From MGBC163016 sp964649145 (GTDB lineage Bacteria; Actinomycetota; Coriobacteriia; Coriobacteriales; Eggerthellaceae): a DNA stretch of 25,080 bases. The stretch's first letter is position 1. The number at the start of each line of letters is the position of its first letter. The notes under the pieces were generated by a model, which saw nothing but the letters and a program-made list of their open reading frames with translations, did no database searches and was not told where the DNA came from. The DNA lies in the NCBI GenBank assembly GCA_964649145.1, contig CAZYOQ010000019.1, forward strand, positions 1 to 25,080, read 5' to 3'. This document shows positions 6,705-14,458 of the stretch, in pieces. The translations under genes were made by a program, and so were the position numbers.

Positions 6705-8333
6705 ATGATTGATGAGCTACATGTAGAAAATCTGGCTCTTATTAAAGACGCCACACTTATCCCTTCGAAGGGTATGACCGTGCTTACGGGCGAGACTGGT
6801 GCCGGAAAGACGGCTTTGCTTTCTGCATGTCGCCTTATGATGGGGCAACGTGCCGATAAATCGATGATTCGAGAAGGCGAGCTAGATGCTACCTGCGAGA
6901 TCAGGCTCTTCACACCCGATGCGGACGGCCTGCAGGAAGAAATAGTCGCAACACGCAAAGTCTCTTCTGATGGCAGATCCAGGTCGAAGATCGACGGGTC
7001 GCTTGCTAGCGTTTCGGAACTAGCGGCGCTTATAGGTCCTCACATTGATTTATGTTCACAGCATGACCAACGCTTGCTGATGTCCTCTAGTGTGCAGAGA
7101 AACCTGCTTGATGCCTGGGCGGGCGTTCAAGAGAGTGGCGTCATGCAAAAGTATACGGATGCATTTGCTCTTGTTTGTGAGAAGAGAAAGCACCTTGACG
7201 AGCTTATAAACCTTGCACAAGCATCAGATGAGAAGCTCGAGGATGCCAAGCGCATATTTATGCAGATATCTGCCCTCGACCCGTCTGAAGAGGACTATGA
7301 ACATATTCGATTGTCTTTGAAGAAAGCCGAGAATTCCGAGGTTCTTGCTCGGTCAACGGGTGGAGCGCAGCGCTGCTTGAATGACGATGGTCGTGCCCTT
7401 GACAGCATGAATGAGGCTATCGTATTGCTTGAAGAAGCTGGGCGGGTGGATGATGCCCTGGCCGAACTTGCCAAAACGCTTAGAGAGGCTATCTATATTG
7501 CCGAGGATGTCGCAAGAGATGTTTCCTCCTATGCCTCATCTATCGAGCTTGATCTTAGCGAGCTTGAATTCATGCAGGAGAGAATGGCCGCATACCAGTC
7601 TGTACTTCGAAGTTTTGGGCCTTCATTAAACGATGTTCTTGATGCCCAAAATAAAGCCTCGCAGATCATAGATGCCACCGAACATACCGACAAGTTCATA
7701 GAAGATGCTAGGTGCGAGCTTGAAATTGCCGAAGAGGATCTTCATGCTTGTGCAGAGGCTCTTGATGATGCTCGTCTTGCAGCTGCACCAACATTTGCAG
7801 ATGCTGTCAATTCCGTACTCTCAAAGCTTAAGATGCAGCAAGCTGAAATTCTCATTGAGGTAGAGCCTCTTCCCAGAGACTCATGGACAGCTAGCGGCTC
7901 AGATGAGGTTCACATGATGTTCGTGCCGGCAGAAGGCATGCAGCCCCGCGAACTTTCCAGGATTGCCTCTGGCGGCGAGCTTTCTAGGGTCATGCTTGCT
8001 ATTCGAGCTGCCATGGGCAATCGCGATGATGTGGAAACGCTCATTTTTGACGAGATAGATACTGGGGTGGGAGGAGAGAGCGCCCTTGCGCTTTCAGAGG
8101 TGCTCTACGAGCTTTCAAAAAGCCATCAGGTAATAGTTGTTAGTCACCTTGCGCAAGTTGCCTCTAAGGCAGATTGCCACTATCTTGTGAAAAAAATTTC
8201 CGATTCTAAAACTGTTCAAACTCATCTAATAAAGATAGAAGGGGAGGATCGAGTTCACGAGATTGCTCGTATGTTGTCGGGCTCTGTGACTGGTTCATCG
8301 CTTGCTCATGCACGTGAGCTTCTAGCTCGTTAA
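6705..8333 (+). CDS. recN: DNA repair protein RecN
   Basis: A 542-residue SMC-like ATPase that acts early in double-strand break repair and recombination. Walker A is GETGAGKT (29-36) near the N-terminus. A long, mostly helical, Glu/Ala-rich middle forms the coiled coil. The C-terminal ATPase half has the ABC signature ASGGELSRVM (near 420) and Walker B LIFDEIDTGVGG (near 447), followed by the H-loop region VVSHLAQVAS. Length is typical. The ATG at 6705 has no visible SD but a -10-like TAGAAT just upstream. It follows uvrB by 98 bases, with a separate promoter likely. Confidence 0.95.
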   Translation: MIDELHVENLALIKDATLIPSKGMTVLTGETGAGKTALLSACRLMMGQRADKSMIREGELDATCEIRLFTPDADGLQEEIVATRKVSSDGRSRSKIDGSLASVSELAALIGPHIDLCSQHDQRLLMSSSVQRNLLDAWAGVQESGVMQKYTDAFALVCEKRKHLDELINLAQASDEKLEDAKRIFMQISALDPSEEDYEHIRLSLKKAENSEVLARSTGGAQRCLNDDGRALDSMNEAIVLLEEAGRVDDALAELAKTLREAIYIAEDVARDVSSYASSIELDLSELEFMQERMAAYQSVLRSFGPSLNDVLDAQNKASQIIDATEHTDKFIEDARCELEIAEEDLHACAEALDDARLAAAPTFADAVNSVLSKLKMQQAEILIEVEPLPRDSWTASGSDEVHMMFVPAEGMQPRELSRIASGGELSRVMLAIRAAMGNRDDVETLIFDEIDTGVGGESALALSEVLYELSKSHQVIVVSHLAQVASKADCHYLVKKISDSKTVQTHLIKIEGEDRVHEIARMLSGSVTGSSLAHARELLAR

Positions 8334-8366
8334 AACTTCACGTCTTGCTTAGATAAAGCCCTAAAT

Positions 8367-8394
8367 TTGGGCGAAACCTTGAAAAAATTATAGA
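8367..8394 (+). promoter_or_regulatory. Candidate promoter for the secreted coiled-coil protein
   Basis: TTGGGC (8367-8372) and TATAGA (8389-8394) are 16 bases apart. The expected start near 8401 gives a leader of about 80 bases to the preferred TTG at 8484. Sequence match only. Confidence 0.35.
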
Positions 8395-8483
8395 TTTCCT
8401 TCATCATAGACGTTTACGTGGAAATCAGGGACGTACTTTTTTGCCCGATTTTCATGGAATTATTGGCCGACATTAGGACGATA

Positions 8484-9701
8484 TTGCTAAAAATAACAAA
8501 TACAACAATAAGGACAACCAAGTTCGCTAAGGCTTTCCTTTCTTCTATTGTTGCAGTTTGTATTGGTTTGTTTATGCCGGTTGCAGCACTCGGTACCCCT
8601 GAGACTAGCATGGACGTAAGCGACCAGGCGATAAGTTCAGCCGAACAGTCTGTAGCAGAATCCCAATCCTCGCTAGATAAGGCAAAAAGCCGTCTTGAGG
8701 ATCTTAACGACGAATGCTCTGAGCTTGAGTCAGAAGTCAAATCTATACAAAAAGAGATCGATAAGACCGCCGCTAAGGCCAAAAAGGCTCAATCAGCCAT
8801 GCTTGCTGGTAGAGATGCCCTAAGCGACGCGATGCTATATGAATATAAAAACGATACTGTTTCTGCGTATTTAGAGATCTTGCTCGGATCTTCCAACATA
8901 AACGATCTTACGAATAATATGGGATACATCACTAAGGTAATGGATTTCCACTCAAGCGAGGTTTTAAAACAAAAGCAGCTTCGCAAAGAATTCAACGACA
9001 TCACCGATGACTTGAACGATAAGCTTGATAAACAGGCCAGTAAGCTTGCCGAGATGCAGGAGATGGAAGAAGAAGCTCAAACGCTAGTCGACAATCTTGC
9101 TAGCGAACTTGGCGCAAAAAATGAGAAGCTTAATAGCTTGAAAGAGTATGCGCAAAGCCTCAAAGAAGCCAATGAGGCTGCAACGACAGTTGAGCCTAAG
9201 GCCAAGCAGGTTAAAGAAGGTGCTGTCCCGTCCAATAACGATGCCTCACAAAGCACGTCTCAAAGCACCTCTACGAGTGAATCCACAAGTAAGTCTTCAA
9301 GCACGTCTTCAAGCACTTCTCAAAGCACCTCTCAAAGTACGTCTAAGAGCGATTCTAGTGAAAGCGAAAGCAGCGGGTGGAAGACAGGCGCTGCTTCTGC
9401 GTATGGTGGATCAAGCGACTCTTACACAAGCAACCCGGCCTATACCGCCACCGGTGCTATTTGTGATGACAATTCCATGGGCGTTGCTATCCCAATGTCG
9501 TGGTCGAACTACAAGAGCCTATTTGGTCATACTGTGGTAATCCAGTACGGCGGTAAAACCGTTTATGCGACTATCAATGATTGCGGCGGCATGGGTGGAG
9601 GTTCTCGCCATCTTGATCTTCAGCCGGGCGTTTTCAAGGCATTGGGTTTCAAAACCTGCCAGGCCTGGGGCGTTCGAACCGTAAGGTATAAAATTCTCTA
9701 A
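8484..9701 (+). CDS. Secreted coiled-coil / double-psi beta-barrel protein, probable cell-wall factor
   Basis: From the TTG at 8484 (AGGA 5 bases upstream) the protein has 405 residues. Upstream in-frame starts exist at GTG 8418 and ATG 8454, but neither has an SD and both would bury the signal peptide. A Sec signal peptide covers about 1-37 (basic n-region, hydrophobic core AFLSSIVAVCIGLF, then VAALG). Residues of about 45-230 are a long coiled coil like that of PcsB/CwlO-type wall proteins. Residues 256-291 are nine four-residue Ser/Thr units (QSTS type). The last 95 or so form a double-psi beta-barrel like RlpA/3D domains, with VYATINDCGGMGGG and HLDLQPGVFKALGF. A peptidoglycan role is inferred and no catalytic residue is proven. 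Confidence 0.82.
   Translation: MLKITNTTIRTTKFAKAFLSSIVAVCIGLFMPVAALGTPETSMDVSDQAISSAEQSVAESQSSLDKAKSRLEDLNDECSELESEVKSIQKEIDKTAAKAKKAQSAMLAGRDALSDAMLYEYKNDTVSAYLEILLGSSNINDLTNNMGYITKVMDFHSSEVLKQKQLRKEFNDITDDLNDKLDKQASKLAEMQEMEEEAQTLVDNLASELGAKNEKLNSLKEYAQSLKEANEAATTVEPKAKQVKEGAVPSNNDASQSTSQSTSTSESTSKSSSTSSSTSQSTSQSTSKSDSSESESSGWKTGAASAYGGSSDSYTSNPAYTATGAICDDNSMGVAIPMSWSNYKSLFGHTVVIQYGGKTVYATINDCGGMGGGSRHLDLQPGVFKALGFKTCQAWGVRTVRYKIL
9249..9356 (+). repeat. Tandem 12-base repeat encoding a QSTS-type linker
   Basis: Nine codon-aligned 12-base units run back to back. Examples are CAAAGCACGTCT, CAAAGCACCTCT and TCAAGCACTTCT. Units 1, 2, 7 and 8 are nearly identical and units 3, 4 and 9 have drifted. 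They encode a flexible Ser/Thr-rich spacer between the coiled coil and the barrel domain. Copy number could vary by slippage. Confidence 0.85.
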
Positions 9702-9730
9702 GTGCGTTTTATACTGCGCTGGCTCTCTTT

Positions 9731-9750
9731 TGCCTTTTGCGGCATTTTTC
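9731..9750 (+). terminator. Weak terminator-like hairpin after the secreted protein
   Basis: TGCC (9731-9734) can pair with GGCA (9741-9744) over a 6-base loop and is followed by TTTTTCC. The stem is only 4 bp, so it is doubtful. A 10-base palindrome AGGTTAACCT (9788-9797) lies further on. Confidence 0.3.
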
Positions 9751-9860
9751 CTTCGCTACGTGCTCAAGTTTTTGTATGCTATTGAGAAGGTTAACCTCAT
9801 GTGAAAAGGCTCTGACTTTTCTCCTTCAATAATTCTTTCCTTCTTTCATCTGCGACAATA

Positions 9861-9866
9861 TACAAT
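9861..9866 (+). promoter_or_regulatory. Possible -10 element for polA
   Basis: TACAAT (9861-9866), overlapping TATACA, lies 31 bases before the polA ATG. The predicted start near 9873 would leave about 25 bases of leader including AGGATC as SD. No good -35 is present. Confidence 0.3.
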
Positions 9867-9897
9867 TAAGCCGATTTGACGAAGTATAGGATCTGTT

Positions 9898-12522
9898 ATG
9901 ACAAAAACCATCGCTGTAATTGACGGAAATTCCTTGATGCACAGGGCTTATCACGCCATCCAGACGCCTATGGAGGCTTTAGATGGGACGCCTACCAACG
10001 CCGTCTTTGGCTTCCTTCAGATGTTTTGTAAGTTCGTTGAAATCGCTTCTCCCGATGCTGTAATTTGCGCCTTCGATAAGGGCAAGCCAACAAATCGTAT
10101 TGAAGAGCTGCCTGAATATAAGGCTCAGCGCCCTCATATGGACGAAGAACTTAGAGTGCAATTCCCTGTTGCTGAAGAGCTTTTAGGCGCCATGAATGTG
10201 CCTGTGATCACAGTCTTGGGATGGGAAGGTGACGATATCCTTGGAACGATTGCGGCTCGCGATGAGAAGCTGGGATACAGGACTCTTTTGGTCACAGGTG
10301 ACAAAGATGCCTGTCAGCTTGCTAGCTCCTTGACGAGCGTTGTTAACACGAAAAAGGGTATATCCGAAGTTGTAATTTTAGATCCTGAGGGCGTCACAGA
10401 AAAATACGGGGTTACGCCCGATCAATTTACGGATTTTTTGGGCCTTATGGGAGACACTTCCGACAATATCCCAGGAATTCCTGGGATAGGTCCTAAGACG
10501 GCAGCTACGATGCTTCAGAAATATGGGAATATCGAAGGCATTTATGAGCATATCGACGAGTTTAAGGGCAAGCAAAAAGAGAAGCTTGAGCAAAACGAGA
10601 AGCTTGCATATCTGAGTCGAGATATCGCAACCATAATGCGCGATCTAGATTTCGAAGTAGATCTTGAAGGTGTGTCGTTTCCCGATTTTGACCCGGCGAA
10701 AGTTGAAGCTGCGTTTAAGAAATACTCGCTTATGAGCCCCTTGAGGCGAGTGCTGAACTTAGTGGATGCCCGTCCTGAAACTACCCTTGCAAAAATTGAC
10801 GTTCCGAAGATCTTGAAAGGCAAGACAGCTAAGACCTTCGTTGAAGAGGTGAAGGCAAGCAAGCAGTGCTTAGGTGTGGCATTTTCTGAAGGCGCGCAAG
10901 AGACTATTTTTGGTACGGCCATCAAATGCGCCATAAGCGACGGGAAGACCTCTGTAATCCTTGAAGATGACGATGCTGTAAGTGTATTAGGTGATCTTCT
11001 TGAAAGTGGCCTTGTCGCATGTCTGGATCTAAAGGCGACATCCCAGATTGTTTATCCTGCCGATAGCTCTAAGCCCACAAGTTTTGACACATCTTCGCTT
11101 CACACTGGCAATTTCGATATCGGGCTGGCTGCTTATCTGCTTGACTCTTCAGCATCTACATACGACTGTAATAGCATTTGCAAGAAGTATTTAGGTTTAG
11201 AGCTTCCGGAAGAGAATGACGAAGACAGCGATCTTGCGACAGAAGCGATGGTATGTGCATTGGCGCCAGACCCACTAAGGGCTGCGCTTGAAAAGGATTC
11301 GAGCACTTCCGTTTATACAGATATTGATTTTCCGTTAGTTTCGGTGCTTGCTAAGATGGAGCGTACAGGCGCTGAAATTGATGTAGATCGCCTTTCTGTG
11401 TTGGGTGAGTATGCAAGTGAGCGCCTGTCTGATTTAACTTGCAAAATCTTTGATATTGCAGGCGAGGAATTCAACATAGATTCCCCCAAACAGCTAGGCC
11501 ACATCCTTTTCGAGGTGCTTGGTATTTCGCCATTGAAGAAAACCACACGCGGCTATTCAACCGATGCCACCGTTATGCGTGAGCTTGCAAAAGAACACGA
11601 GATCGCAAGTCTCGTTCTCTCCTACAGAGAGCTTTCGAAGATCAAAAGCACATATATCGACACGCTGCCCAATATGAGGGGAGGAGACGGCAGACTTCAC
11701 ACGAATTTCCATGAAACGGTGACAGCCACAGGAAGACTCTCGTCTTCAAGCCCAAATTTGCAAAACATTCCCGTTAGGACCGATTTTGGGCGAAAGATCC
11801 GTGAGTGCTTCGTGCCTTTAAGCAAAAACGATGTCTTTGTTTCTGCCGATTATTCTCAAATTGAACTTCGTCTGCTCGCACATCTTTCAGGCGATGAGAA
11901 CCTGATTTCTGCTTTCAAAAGTGGCGCTGACTTCCATGCGATGACGGCCTCTCGTGTCTATGGGGTGCCAATTGACGAGGTTAGTCCTCAGATGCGCTCG
12001 CATTCGAAGGCCGTGAATTTCGGTATCGTTTATGGCCAGCAAGCATTTGGCCTTGCCCAGTCGCTAGATATTTCTCGCAAAGAAGCAAAAGAGATGATTG
12101 ACAGGTATTTTGATGCCTACCCGACAGTGCGCACTTACCTTGACGGTATCGTTGCGCAAGCTAAAGAGCTAGGCTATGCACAAACTCTTTTCGGACGAAA
12201 AAGAAGGGTGCCAGAGCTGAAGTCGCGTAATCGCAATCTTTATGGCCTAGGCGAGCGTATTGCCATGAACCATCCCATGCAGGGCACAGCGGCAGATATT
12301 ATCAAGCTTGCCATGATAGAGGTTCAACGCCAACTCGAGGAAGGCGGTTTTGCTTCCAAGCTGATGTTGCAGGTTCACGACGAATTGGATCTTTCAGTTC
12401 CAAAGGAAGAGCTTGAGAGTGTGAGCGCGATGATCAAGGATGTTATGGAGGGTGTGGTCAAGCTTAAAGTGCCGCTTACAGTTGAGGTATCGAGTGGATC
12501 CAACTGGGCAGAGGCGCACTAA
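9898..12522 (+). CDS. polA: DNA polymerase I
   Basis: An 874-residue family A polymerase used for Okazaki-fragment processing and repair synthesis. The N-terminal 5'-3' exo/flap nuclease (about 1-290) has Asp9 in VIDGNSLMHR, AFDKGKP, GDDILGT, TGDKDACQL and the helix-hairpin-helix GIPGIGPKTA. The middle domain (about 300-480) has the exonuclease fold, for example FDIGLAAYLLD, but no DxE metal-binding pair where E. coli has one, so proofreading is probably absent. The polymerase domain (about 500-874) has motif A DYSQIELR (Asp near 651), motif B RSHSKAVNFGIVYG with a Phe in the O-helix, and motif C QVHDELDLS (near 825-833). ATG with AGGATC 5 bases upstream. A gap starts 14 bases after the stop. 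Confidence 0.97.
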   Translation: MTKTIAVIDGNSLMHRAYHAIQTPMEALDGTPTNAVFGFLQMFCKFVEIASPDAVICAFDKGKPTNRIEELPEYKAQRPHMDEELRVQFPVAEELLGAMNVPVITVLGWEGDDILGTIAARDEKLGYRTLLVTGDKDACQLASSLTSVVNTKKGISEVVILDPEGVTEKYGVTPDQFTDFLGLMGDTSDNIPGIPGIGPKTAATMLQKYGNIEGIYEHIDEFKGKQKEKLEQNEKLAYLSRDIATIMRDLDFEVDLEGVSFPDFDPAKVEAAFKKYSLMSPLRRVLNLVDARPETTLAKIDVPKILKGKTAKTFVEEVKASKQCLGVAFSEGAQETIFGTAIKCAISDGKTSVILEDDDAVSVLGDLLESGLVACLDLKATSQIVYPADSSKPTSFDTSSLHTGNFDIGLAAYLLDSSASTYDCNSICKKYLGLELPEENDEDSDLATEAMVCALAPDPLRAALEKDSSTSVYTDIDFPLVSVLAKMERTGAEIDVDRLSVLGEYASERLSDLTCKIFDIAGEEFNIDSPKQLGHILFEVLGISPLKKTTRGYSTDATVMRELAKEHEIASLVLSYRELSKIKSTYIDTLPNMRGGDGRLHTNFHETVTATGRLSSSSPNLQNIPVRTDFGRKIRECFVPLSKNDVFVSADYSQIELRLLAHLSGDENLISAFKSGADFHAMTASRVYGVPIDEVSPQMRSHSKAVNFGIVYGQQAFGLAQSLDISRKEAKEMIDRYFDAYPTVRTYLDGIVAQAKELGYAQTLFGRKRRVPELKSRNRNLYGLGERIAMNHPMQGTAADIIKLAMIEVQRQLEEGGFASKLMLQVHDELDLSVPKEELESVSAMIKDVMEGVVKLKVPLTVEVSSGSNWAEAH

Positions 12523-12536
12523 AAGATCGGCCAAAG

Positions 12537-12636
12537 NNNNNNNNNNNNNNNNNNNNNNNNNNNNNNNNNNNNNNNNNNNNNNNNNNNNNNNNNNNNNNNN
12601 NNNNNNNNNNNNNNNNNNNNNNNNNNNNNNNNNNNN
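12537..12636. other. Assembly gap (100 N)
   Basis: Exactly 100 unknown bases, the usual placeholder for a scaffold join of unknown size. It hides the end of the polA transcript and the start of the next gene. About 45-60 codons of that gene are missing, so the true gap is probably larger than 100 bases. Confidence 0.98.
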
Positions 12637-13251
12637 GGCGGAAAACGTGACCTTCGTGGGCAGCCCCTCAAGAAAGCAGCAGCGCTAGCTAAGTCTTGGA
12701 ATTTCGAGGATGCCACAATTGGGATTGCCGCGCTTAACGCATGGTATTCGCAGAAAAATACTATAGATAAAATACCTGGTATCAAGGTCAAGTATTCGTC
12801 TGGACGAAAGAAGATGGATGATGTCGATCCTTTCGAAGCCTTGCGTCCAGAAATAGAGGCCGCCCAAGATGCACATGTTGTGGTCGTTGGCCATTTCCCA
12901 CACGTTGAGGACATCTCGGAGTATGCAAAGCTTACCGTATTAGAGCGCAATTGCAGAAACGATTGTGACACACCCGACCCTGCATGTGAATATGTGATGT
13001 GTGACGCGGACTATGCATTCATAACAGGGGTTACGCTTATCAACAAGACAGCCCCAAGATTGCTTGAGCTTAGTAAGAATGCAAAGACCATATTAGTTGG
13101 TCCAAGTGCTATTCCTTCATTGGTGCTTTTCGAGAATGGTGCTGACATCATCGCTGGACGAGTGGTGCTTGATCCTGAGAAAGCCAAATTCAGTTGTGCT
13201 ACTCGTGAATCATTTGGGAATGCTCTTGAGTCATTTATTGCGCTTGTGTAA
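12637..13251 (+). CDS. DUF364/DUF4213-type protein, 5' end lost in gap
   Basis: The frame is open from the first base after the gap to TAA at 13249-13251, giving 204 residues. A later ATG at 12814 is internal, because the upstream frame carries family-like sequence: LRGQPLKKAAALA, then ATIGIAALNAWYS, the end of the DUF4213 (enolase-N-like) part. The rest is the Rossmann-like DUF364 half, with VVVVGHFP, LERN, CDADYAFITGVTLINKT and TILVGPSA. A structure of this family led to a proposed heavy-metal chelation role, unproven. It lies directly upstream of modA, which fits a metal-handling job. Four cysteines cluster at NCRNDCDTPDPACEYVMC. Complete members are about 240-260 residues. Confidence 0.8.
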   Translation, partial: GGKRDLRGQPLKKAAALAKSWNFEDATIGIAALNAWYSQKNTIDKIPGIKVKYSSGRKKMDDVDPFEALRPEIEAAQDAHVVVVGHFPHVEDISEYAKLTVLERNCRNDCDTPDPACEYVMCDADYAFITGVTLINKTAPRLLELSKNAKTILVGPSAIPSLVLFENGADIIAGRVVLDPEKAKFSCATRESFGNALESFIALV

Positions 13252-13316
13252 GAAAAAACGCTGCAAGATCTAGCATAAATGCATATATTTTTGGCAAAAA
13301 ATCATTTTTTACCCAG

Positions 13317-13322
13317 TATAAA
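13317..13322 (+). promoter_or_regulatory. Possible -10 element for modA
   Basis: TATAAA at 13317-13322 is a strong -10 match. The nearest -35-like TTGGCA (13291-13296) is 20 bases away, which is too long for a standard sigma70 promoter, so an activator may be needed or the call is wrong. The start near 13329 puts the following hairpins in the transcript. Confidence 0.35.
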
Positions 13323-13340
13323 ACCAGGACATCTTTATAA

Positions 13341-13428
13341 TTACCTTTGCACGCACACAGGGCTAGATAGTAGGTATCTCTTTTGTGCGCATGCAAAGGT
13401 AAAGGGCTCATCGATCACCCTGATGGGC
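13341..13428 (+). promoter_or_regulatory. Structured modA leader: long dyad plus second hairpin
   Basis: Arm TTACCTTTGCA (13341-13351) pairs perfectly with TGCAAAGGTAA (13392-13402). Past a two-base bulge, CGCACA (13352-13357) pairs with TGTGCG (13384-13389). Inside that lies AGATA/TATCT (13365-13369 with 13375-13379). A second hairpin pairs GCTCATC (13406-13412) with GATGGGC (13422-13428), ending 8 bases before the SD AAAAGGAG. This may be a regulatory RNA or a repressor-binding dyad. I do not recognise the Moco riboswitch consensus or a ModE site in it. Confidence 0.55.
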
Positions 13429-13453
13429 AACGACAAAAGGAGTTGTAGTACCC

Positions 13454-14365
13454 ATGAAATCGACATTCAAGCGCATTGTATGTGGAGTGGCGGCCATGTC
13501 AATGGTTGCAGCCTTCGGATTGGCGGGCTGCTCAAGCGGAGGCTCTTCAAGCTCGTCTTCTGAAGCAAGCTCAAGCGCGTCAACGGAACAGACAGAAGGT
13601 GTAGAGCTGCAGGTGTTTGCCGCTAACTCGCTTTCTATGGCTATGCCTGAGGCTATGGCTGCATACACCGAAATTCACCCTGAAATCAATTTTGCTGATG
13701 CACAGTACCTCGCATCTGATGACCTGAATGCCCAGCTTGAAGGCGGCGCTCCTTGCGATATCGAGATTACCGCTTCCACAGCAACTATGGATACTGCAGT
13801 TGAGAAAGGTCTCGTTGATGAATCTACGCGTGTCGACATGTTCGGCAACGACCTAGTTATCATCGCCAAGGCCGACTCTGAAATTGCTACAGCAGCCGAG
13901 AAGACGCCTGTGACCTTGCAGGACATCGCTGACAAGAAATACACCGTAAGCATTGGCGATGAGAACGTTCCTGCTGGCAACTATGCTCGTCAATCTCTCT
14001 CTACTGTAGGTGCTTTCAAGGCCACCGGCGATGACGCTGGTAAGACGGGCTCTGAAATCTCTGGTAAAGAGGGCGAGTATGTTGGAATCGACCCACAGCT
14101 TGCTGCTAAGGTTGGAGACGTTGCCCAGTATGTATCTTCTGGCGATGTTGAGACCGGTTTTGTTTACACCTCTGACATTTATCGCTTTGACGGTGTGACT
14201 AGCGTTGGTGTTGTTGATGCCGATACTCACAAGAATATCGTTTATCCTGGCGCTATTACCTCCAATGCCGAACATCCTGAAGAGGCTCAGGCATTCTTGG
14301 ATTGGTGCTTGACAGATCCTGATGCTCAGGCCATCTGGAACAAGTGGGGCTTTGAACTTATCTAA
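13454..14365 (+). CDS. modA: Molybdate ABC transporter substrate-binding lipoprotein
   Basis: A 303-residue lipoprotein that captures molybdate (or tungstate) outside the membrane and delivers it to ModB. A lipoprotein signal peptide ends in the lipobox LAGC with Cys26, followed by a Ser-rich tether to about residue 45. The mature domain opens with LQVFAANSLSMAMPEAM, the ModA pattern for the Ser that binds the oxyanion. YLASDDLNAQL, APCDIEITAS and NVPAGNYARQSL are the other family landmarks. Start ATG follows AAAAGGAG by 11 bases. A structured leader precedes it and a strong terminator follows it, so ModA can be made in excess over ModBC, as is common for binding proteins. Confidence 0.93.
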   Translation: MKSTFKRIVCGVAAMSMVAAFGLAGCSSGGSSSSSSEASSSASTEQTEGVELQVFAANSLSMAMPEAMAAYTEIHPEINFADAQYLASDDLNAQLEGGAPCDIEITASTATMDTAVEKGLVDESTRVDMFGNDLVIIAKADSEIATAAEKTPVTLQDIADKKYTVSIGDENVPAGNYARQSLSTVGAFKATGDDAGKTGSEISGKEGEYVGIDPQLAAKVGDVAQYVSSGDVETGFVYTSDIYRFDGVTSVGVVDADTHKNIVYPGAITSNAEHPEEAQAFLDWCLTDPDAQAIWNKWGFELI

Positions 14366-14378
14366 TCTTTAATAGGAG

Positions 14379-14425
14379 CAGGCATATAGCTGTTCTGGAA
14401 AGGAGCAGTCTATATGCCTGTTTTT
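14379..14425 (+). terminator. Intrinsic terminator between modA and modB
   Basis: A perfect 10-bp stem, CAGGCATATA (14379-14388) with TATATGCCTG (14411-14420), is followed by TTTTTAT. Inner bases GCTG/CAGTC extend it partly. It lies 14 bases past the modA stop and 34 before modB, so modBC need read-through or their own promoter. Confidence 0.85.
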
Positions 14426-14458
14426 ATATTCTGTAGTTAATATCTGAATGGATGCGAC

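Noticed and set aside
9249..9356. Repeats resembling a CRISPR array
   Set aside because: Units are 12 bases, contiguous, codon-aligned and inside a Ser/Thr-rich coding linker, with no spacers.
12814..13251. DUF364 gene starting at the ATG at 12814
   Set aside because: The frame is open back to the gap and that part encodes typical DUF4213/DUF364 sequence, so the ATG is internal.
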